From positions 8,035-23,745 of the forward strand of contig DCAJ01000030.1 of assembly GCA_002311455.1 (NCBI GenBank): a stretch of 15,711 bases of DNA. The letters are read 5' to 3'. The notes under the pieces were generated by a model. The model worked only from the letters and a program-made list of their open reading frames with translations, was not told the origin of the DNA and made no database searches. Of this stretch, positions 15,060 through 15,711 are shown one piece after another. The position numbers and the translations under genes were made by a program. The DNA is from Anaerolineales bacterium UBA1136 (GTDB taxonomy: Bacteria; Chloroflexota; Anaerolineae; Anaerolineales; UBA11657). Position 1 is the stretch's first letter; each line of letters begins with the position of its first letter.

Positions 15060-15711
15060 ATGGCTACTCTGAACAAAGCCGATGCTACTAAAGGCAAAAT
15101 GCAATATCACATAAGACTTAAGCCTGGAGACGTTGGCAAATATGTATTGCTTCCTGGTGATCCAGATCGTGTGCTTAGAATTAGCAAGTATCTTGACGAT
15201 GTTAAAGAAGTTATGTTTCATCGAGAATATAGAACATGTACCGGCAATTATAAAGGGATAAAGATTTCTGCTACCTCCACTGGAATTGGGTGTCCATCAG
15301 CAGCAATAGCTGTAGAGGAGTTAGCAAATATAGGTGCTACTCACTTCATTCGGGTTGGAAGCACTGGCGCGCTACAATCACATATCAATGTTGGTGACAT
15401 CATAATAAATACAGCCTCCATGCGTAACGAAGGAACAACTAGATTTTATGTTGATGATGGCTTTCCCGCTGTGGCCGACCATTTTCTCACTCATGCGCTA
15501 ATACAAGCAGGCATGGAACTACAAAACGAAAAACAATTTGGATTTCACATAGGTCTAAATGCTAGTGATGACGCGTTTTATGGAGAAACACCGGAATGGA
15601 TAGAGATGCTATCAAGGCACAAATTGTTAAACGTAGAGATGGAAAGTGCAGCAATATTTTCTATAGCCCACATGCGGGACTTAAAAGCAGCTATGGTATG
15701 TGGAGTTTCTG
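15060..15711 (+). CDS. Nucleoside phosphorylase I family (uridine phosphorylase-like), 3'-truncated by window edge
   Basis: Phosphorolytically cleaves a nucleoside to base and (deoxy)ribose-1-phosphate. The first 217 residues are visible and the frame is open to the right edge. Family motifs in order: LLPGDPDRV (31-38, phosphate-binding GDPDR), GCPSAAIAVEELANIGATHFIRVGSTGAL (within 77-105, with R98), VGDIIINTASMRNEGTT (111-127), and NVEMESAAIF (191-200) with the ribose-binding E193, M194 and E195. The overall pattern is that of uridine phosphorylase. However, the region equivalent to the uracil-binding Gln/Arg pair of E. coli Udp (after the FYPGQ motif) reads AFYGETPEWIE, so uridine specificity is doubtful. 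It is divergent from the transporter gene and may be regulated from the shared 290-bp region. Confidence 0.92.
   Translation, partial: MATLNKADATKGKMQYHIRLKPGDVGKYVLLPGDPDRVLRISKYLDDVKEVMFHREYRTCTGNYKGIKISATSTGIGCPSAAIAVEELANIGATHFIRVGSTGALQSHINVGDIIINTASMRNEGTTRFYVDDGFPAVADHFLTHALIQAGMELQNEKQFGFHIGLNASDDAFYGETPEWIEMLSRHKLLNVEMESAAIFSIAHMRDLKAAMVCGVS

Noticed and set aside
1..15711. CRISPR arrays, tRNA/rRNA genes, insertion sequences, phage or defence genes
   Set aside because: No regularly spaced repeats, cloverleaf-like sequences, transposase or integrase motifs or terminal inverted repeats were seen on either strand.

Overview
The window is bacterial: a standard genetic code, Shine-Dalgarno (SD) leaders before many genes, tightly packed co-directional genes, and an AT-leaning composition by eye. 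The combination of two non-CO 'form II' CoxL-type hydroxylase subunits with many small-molecule hydrolases resembles genomes of environmental, often marine, bacteria such as SAR202-type Chloroflexota. That taxonomic guess is an inference only; no RNA gene or ribosomal marker is present to confirm it.

Layout. Positions 1-13506 carry twelve genes in a row on the + strand. In order they are: a 5'-truncated nucleoside hydrolase, an M20 metallo-hydrolase, a MtaD-like amidohydrolase/deaminase, an M29/NicX-like metalloenzyme, a cyclase-family (kynurenine formamidase/isatin hydrolase-like) hydrolase, a methylmalonyl-CoA epimerase-like VOC protein, a divergent SDR, a membrane-anchored methyltransferase-like gene with a frameshifted C-terminus, and a molybdenum hydroxylase locus arranged large-large-medium-small (L-L-M-S). 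Two genes follow on the - strand, converging on the locus: a nicotinamidase/isochorismatase-family hydrolase and a single-EamA-domain DMT transporter. Beyond a 290-bp divergent intergenic region, a + strand nucleoside phosphorylase (uridine phosphorylase-like) runs off the right edge.

Working together. Nucleoside-cleaving enzymes flank the window at both ends. Between them lie a base or nucleoside deaminase, a molybdenum hydroxylase suited to oxidising N-heterocycles, and several C-N bond hydrolases (M20, M29/NicX-like, cyclase, nicotinamidase-like). The parsimonious reading is a scavenging and catabolic island for nucleosides or N-heterocyclic compounds. A nicotinamide/nicotinate-type route would place the nicotinamidase-like, molybdenum-hydroxylase and NicX-like enzymes in sequence, but the intermediate monooxygenase and maleate isomerase are not present here, so the pathway is a hypothesis.

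Most notable observations: (i) the cyclase gene appears to start at an ATT codon 6 nt after a near-perfect SD; (ii) the methyltransferase-like gene is interrupted by a one-base frameshift that removes about 29 recognisable C-terminal residues; (iii) the SDR has lost the whole Asn-Ser-Tyr-Lys catalytic tetrad; (iv) two diverged Mo-binding subunits share a single FAD and a single 2Fe-2S subunit; (v) the first 24 bases form a perfect palindrome inside the nucleoside hydrolase gene.
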